NCBI RefSeq assembly: GCF_001509475.1
Contig: NZ_LLZG01000036.1
Location: 62,001 to 126,000, forward strand
Direction of reading: 5' to 3'
DNA from: Streptomyces regalis
GTDB taxonomy: Bacteria > Actinomycetota > Actinomycetes > Streptomycetales > Streptomycetaceae
Length of the DNA: 64,000 nt
A program made the translations under genes and the position numbers. Positions 62,911-64,000 of this stretch are shown here, one piece after another. Position 1 is the first letter of the stretch. Each line of letters opens with the position of its first letter. The notes under the pieces were generated by a model, which made no database searches, had not been told where the DNA came from, and saw nothing but the letters and a program-made list of their open reading frames with translations.

Positions 62911-64000
62911 ATGAGCGACAGGGCCGCGCAGCGCGGCAGCACCGCGGTGGCCGAGCGCGCGGGGGAGGCCGTCCCTGTTCGGCTCGCTGCCCTCTTCCTG
63001 CCCGCGCCCCTCCCGCGCGAGGGGCGGATGGCCTTCTGGGACCCGGAGGGCGGCCCGCTGCCCGCCGAGGACACGGAGCTCACCGTCGTACGGCGTCATG
63101 GGGCCGGAGTCCGCCGCAGGACCACACCCGCGCTGTCCCTGCCGATCGCCGACGCGCTGCCGCTGCTCGTGCGCGCCCGGCGCGACCCGGCCGCCCATCC
63201 CGCCACCGCCTGTTGGGGCGCGGCCGCGCTGCACGCGCTCCGGCTCGCCGCCCGCGGCCGGCTGCTGCCCGGCCTGACCCCCACCGGCCACGACGCCTGG
63301 CGGGCCGGCCCCCTCGACCCGGACGACATCGCGCACCTGCGAGCGGTCGCCGCGGCCCTGCCGTACGAAGGTCATGCGGTCCCCCTGACCGGCCCGGGCC
63401 CGCTGCGGCTGCCCGAGCCGGAGGCGCTGATGCGCTCCTTCCTGGACGCGGTCGCGGACACCCTGCCCCGCACCCCCGCCGCACCGCACGCCTCGGGCAG
63501 GCCCTTCGCCGCGCGCGAGGCCCAGCGGCTGCCCGACGCCCACGACTGGGCGGCCGAGGTCGCCGCCGGCATGGACGCGGGCGTGCGGATCTCGCTGCGC
63601 CTGGACCTGTCGGCGTACGACCTTTTCGACCACGGGGGTGACGGCGTGCGCAGCGCGGGCGCGGCCGTCGTCCAGGTGCACAGCCTCGCCGACCCCACCC
63701 TGGTGGCCGACGCGGCCGCCCTGTGGTCGGGCGAGGCGGACGCGGCGTTCGGGCCACGCGCGCGGGTGGACGCGGCGCTGGCGGTGCGGCGCGCGGCCCG
63801 GGTGTGGGCCCCGCTCGACCGGCTGTCCGAGCAGGACGCGCCCGATGTGCTGGCCCTGTCCGACGAGGAGTTGGGCGACCTGCTGGGCGTGGCCGCGACC
63901 CGGCTCGCGGCGGCCGGGGTGGCGGTGCACTGGCCCCGGGACCTGGCGCAGGACCTGAGCGCCGCCGCGGTCGTACGGCCGGCGCCGGGTTCGGCGACCG
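62911..64000 (+). CDS. SNF2/DEAD-type helicase, N-terminal part (runs off the window)
   Basis: ATG 62911 with GGGAGG upstream; 363 codons are visible with no stop. The visible part (VRLAALFLPAPLPREGRMAF, WDPEGGPLPAE, LPIADALPLLVRARRD, ACWGAAALHALRLAARGRLL, FDHGGDGVRSAGAAVVQVHS) corresponds to the N-terminal extension I associate with actinobacterial SNF2-family helicases. Helicase motifs I-VI would lie beyond the window, so the assignment is moderate. Confidence 0.65.
   Translation, partial: MSDRAAQRGSTAVAERAGEAVPVRLAALFLPAPLPREGRMAFWDPEGGPLPAEDTELTVVRRHGAGVRRRTTPALSLPIADALPLLVRARRDPAAHPATACWGAAALHALRLAARGRLLPGLTPTGHDAWRAGPLDPDDIAHLRAVAAALPYEGHAVPLTGPGPLRLPEPEALMRSFLDAVADTLPRTPAAPHASGRPFAAREAQRLPDAHDWAAEVAAGMDAGVRISLRLDLSAYDLFDHGGDGVRSAGAAVVQVHSLADPTLVADAAALWSGEADAAFGPRARVDAALAVRRAARVWAPLDRLSEQDAPDVLALSDEELGDLLGVAATRLAAAGVAVHWPRDLAQDLSAAAVVRPAPGSAT

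Overview
The window is high-GC actinobacterial DNA, almost certainly from a Streptomyces chromosome. Codons are strongly GC-biased in the third position and GTG starts are common. The gene families are typical of the genus: LAL/LuxR regulators, RNase Sa-type ribonuclease, SapA-like secreted protein, AIM24, DUF5955, NIS siderophore synthetases and ROK kinase. From memory the order resembles the right-arm region of S. coelicolor that carries gcl, uricase, malate synthase and allantoinase, but I could not check this. I see no rRNA, tRNA or CRISPR array.

Layout. 1-9.5 kb: a secreted trypsin-like protease (cut by the window start), a large LAL regulator, a GAF-LuxR regulator divergent from two overlapping acyl-CoA ligase genes, a GNAT acetyltransferase and a zinc-ribbon protein. 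9.7-21.4 kb: purine and glyoxylate genes, namely gcl, catalase, tartronate semialdehyde reductase, hydroxypyruvate isomerase, a small HTH pair, uraD, HIU hydrolase, urate oxidase, 8-oxoguanine deaminase and an NCS2 permease. 21.3-35.7 kb: mixed accessory genes, including a histidine phosphatase broken by a short repeat, a gene pair sharing an amyloid-like motif, an aminotransferase/HxlR pair, a VWA protein, two divergent NIS siderophore synthetases, a HipA-like kinase and a SelW-like protein. 35.7-42.8 kb: second half of the purine set (malate synthase, IclR/AllR-type repressor, allantoinase, allantoicase) with a MocA-like transferase, DUF5955 and a 138-bp MITE. 42.8-47.3 kb: DUF6236 pair, SDR, AIM24, RibD-like reductase. 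47.4-54.6 kb: a decay zone where hydrolase, amidase, TrxB-like and MFS genes survive only as fragments, among intact small redox and regulator genes. 54.6-64 kb: RNase Sa-type enzyme, a small membrane protein, a frameshifted histidine kinase with an intact response regulator, a P450, Gfo/Idh/MocA dehydrogenase, GntR regulator, ROK glucokinase, a membrane-anchored protein and the start of a helicase.

How it works together. The purine genes convert 8-oxoguanine/urate to allantoin, then allantoate and ureidoglycolate, and so to glyoxylate. Glyoxylate can go through Gcl, Hyi and GlxR to glycerate, or through malate synthase to malate. Catalase removes the H2O2 made by urate oxidase. The clearest new-looking signal is regulatory: 15-bp palindromes TTCC-N7-GGAA occur in pairs exactly 21 bp apart at the promoters of gcl, hyi, malate synthase and the IclR gene, and once more (with a weak partner) before allantoinase. 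A second palindrome, TCAACA-N3-TGTTGA, lies at the -35 regions of catalase and uraD. Other notable signals are a matching amyloid-like motif in two adjacent genes, a shared operator in front of an XRE regulator and an SDR gene, a GntR box repeated before a glucokinase, and two kinds of short mobile repeat.
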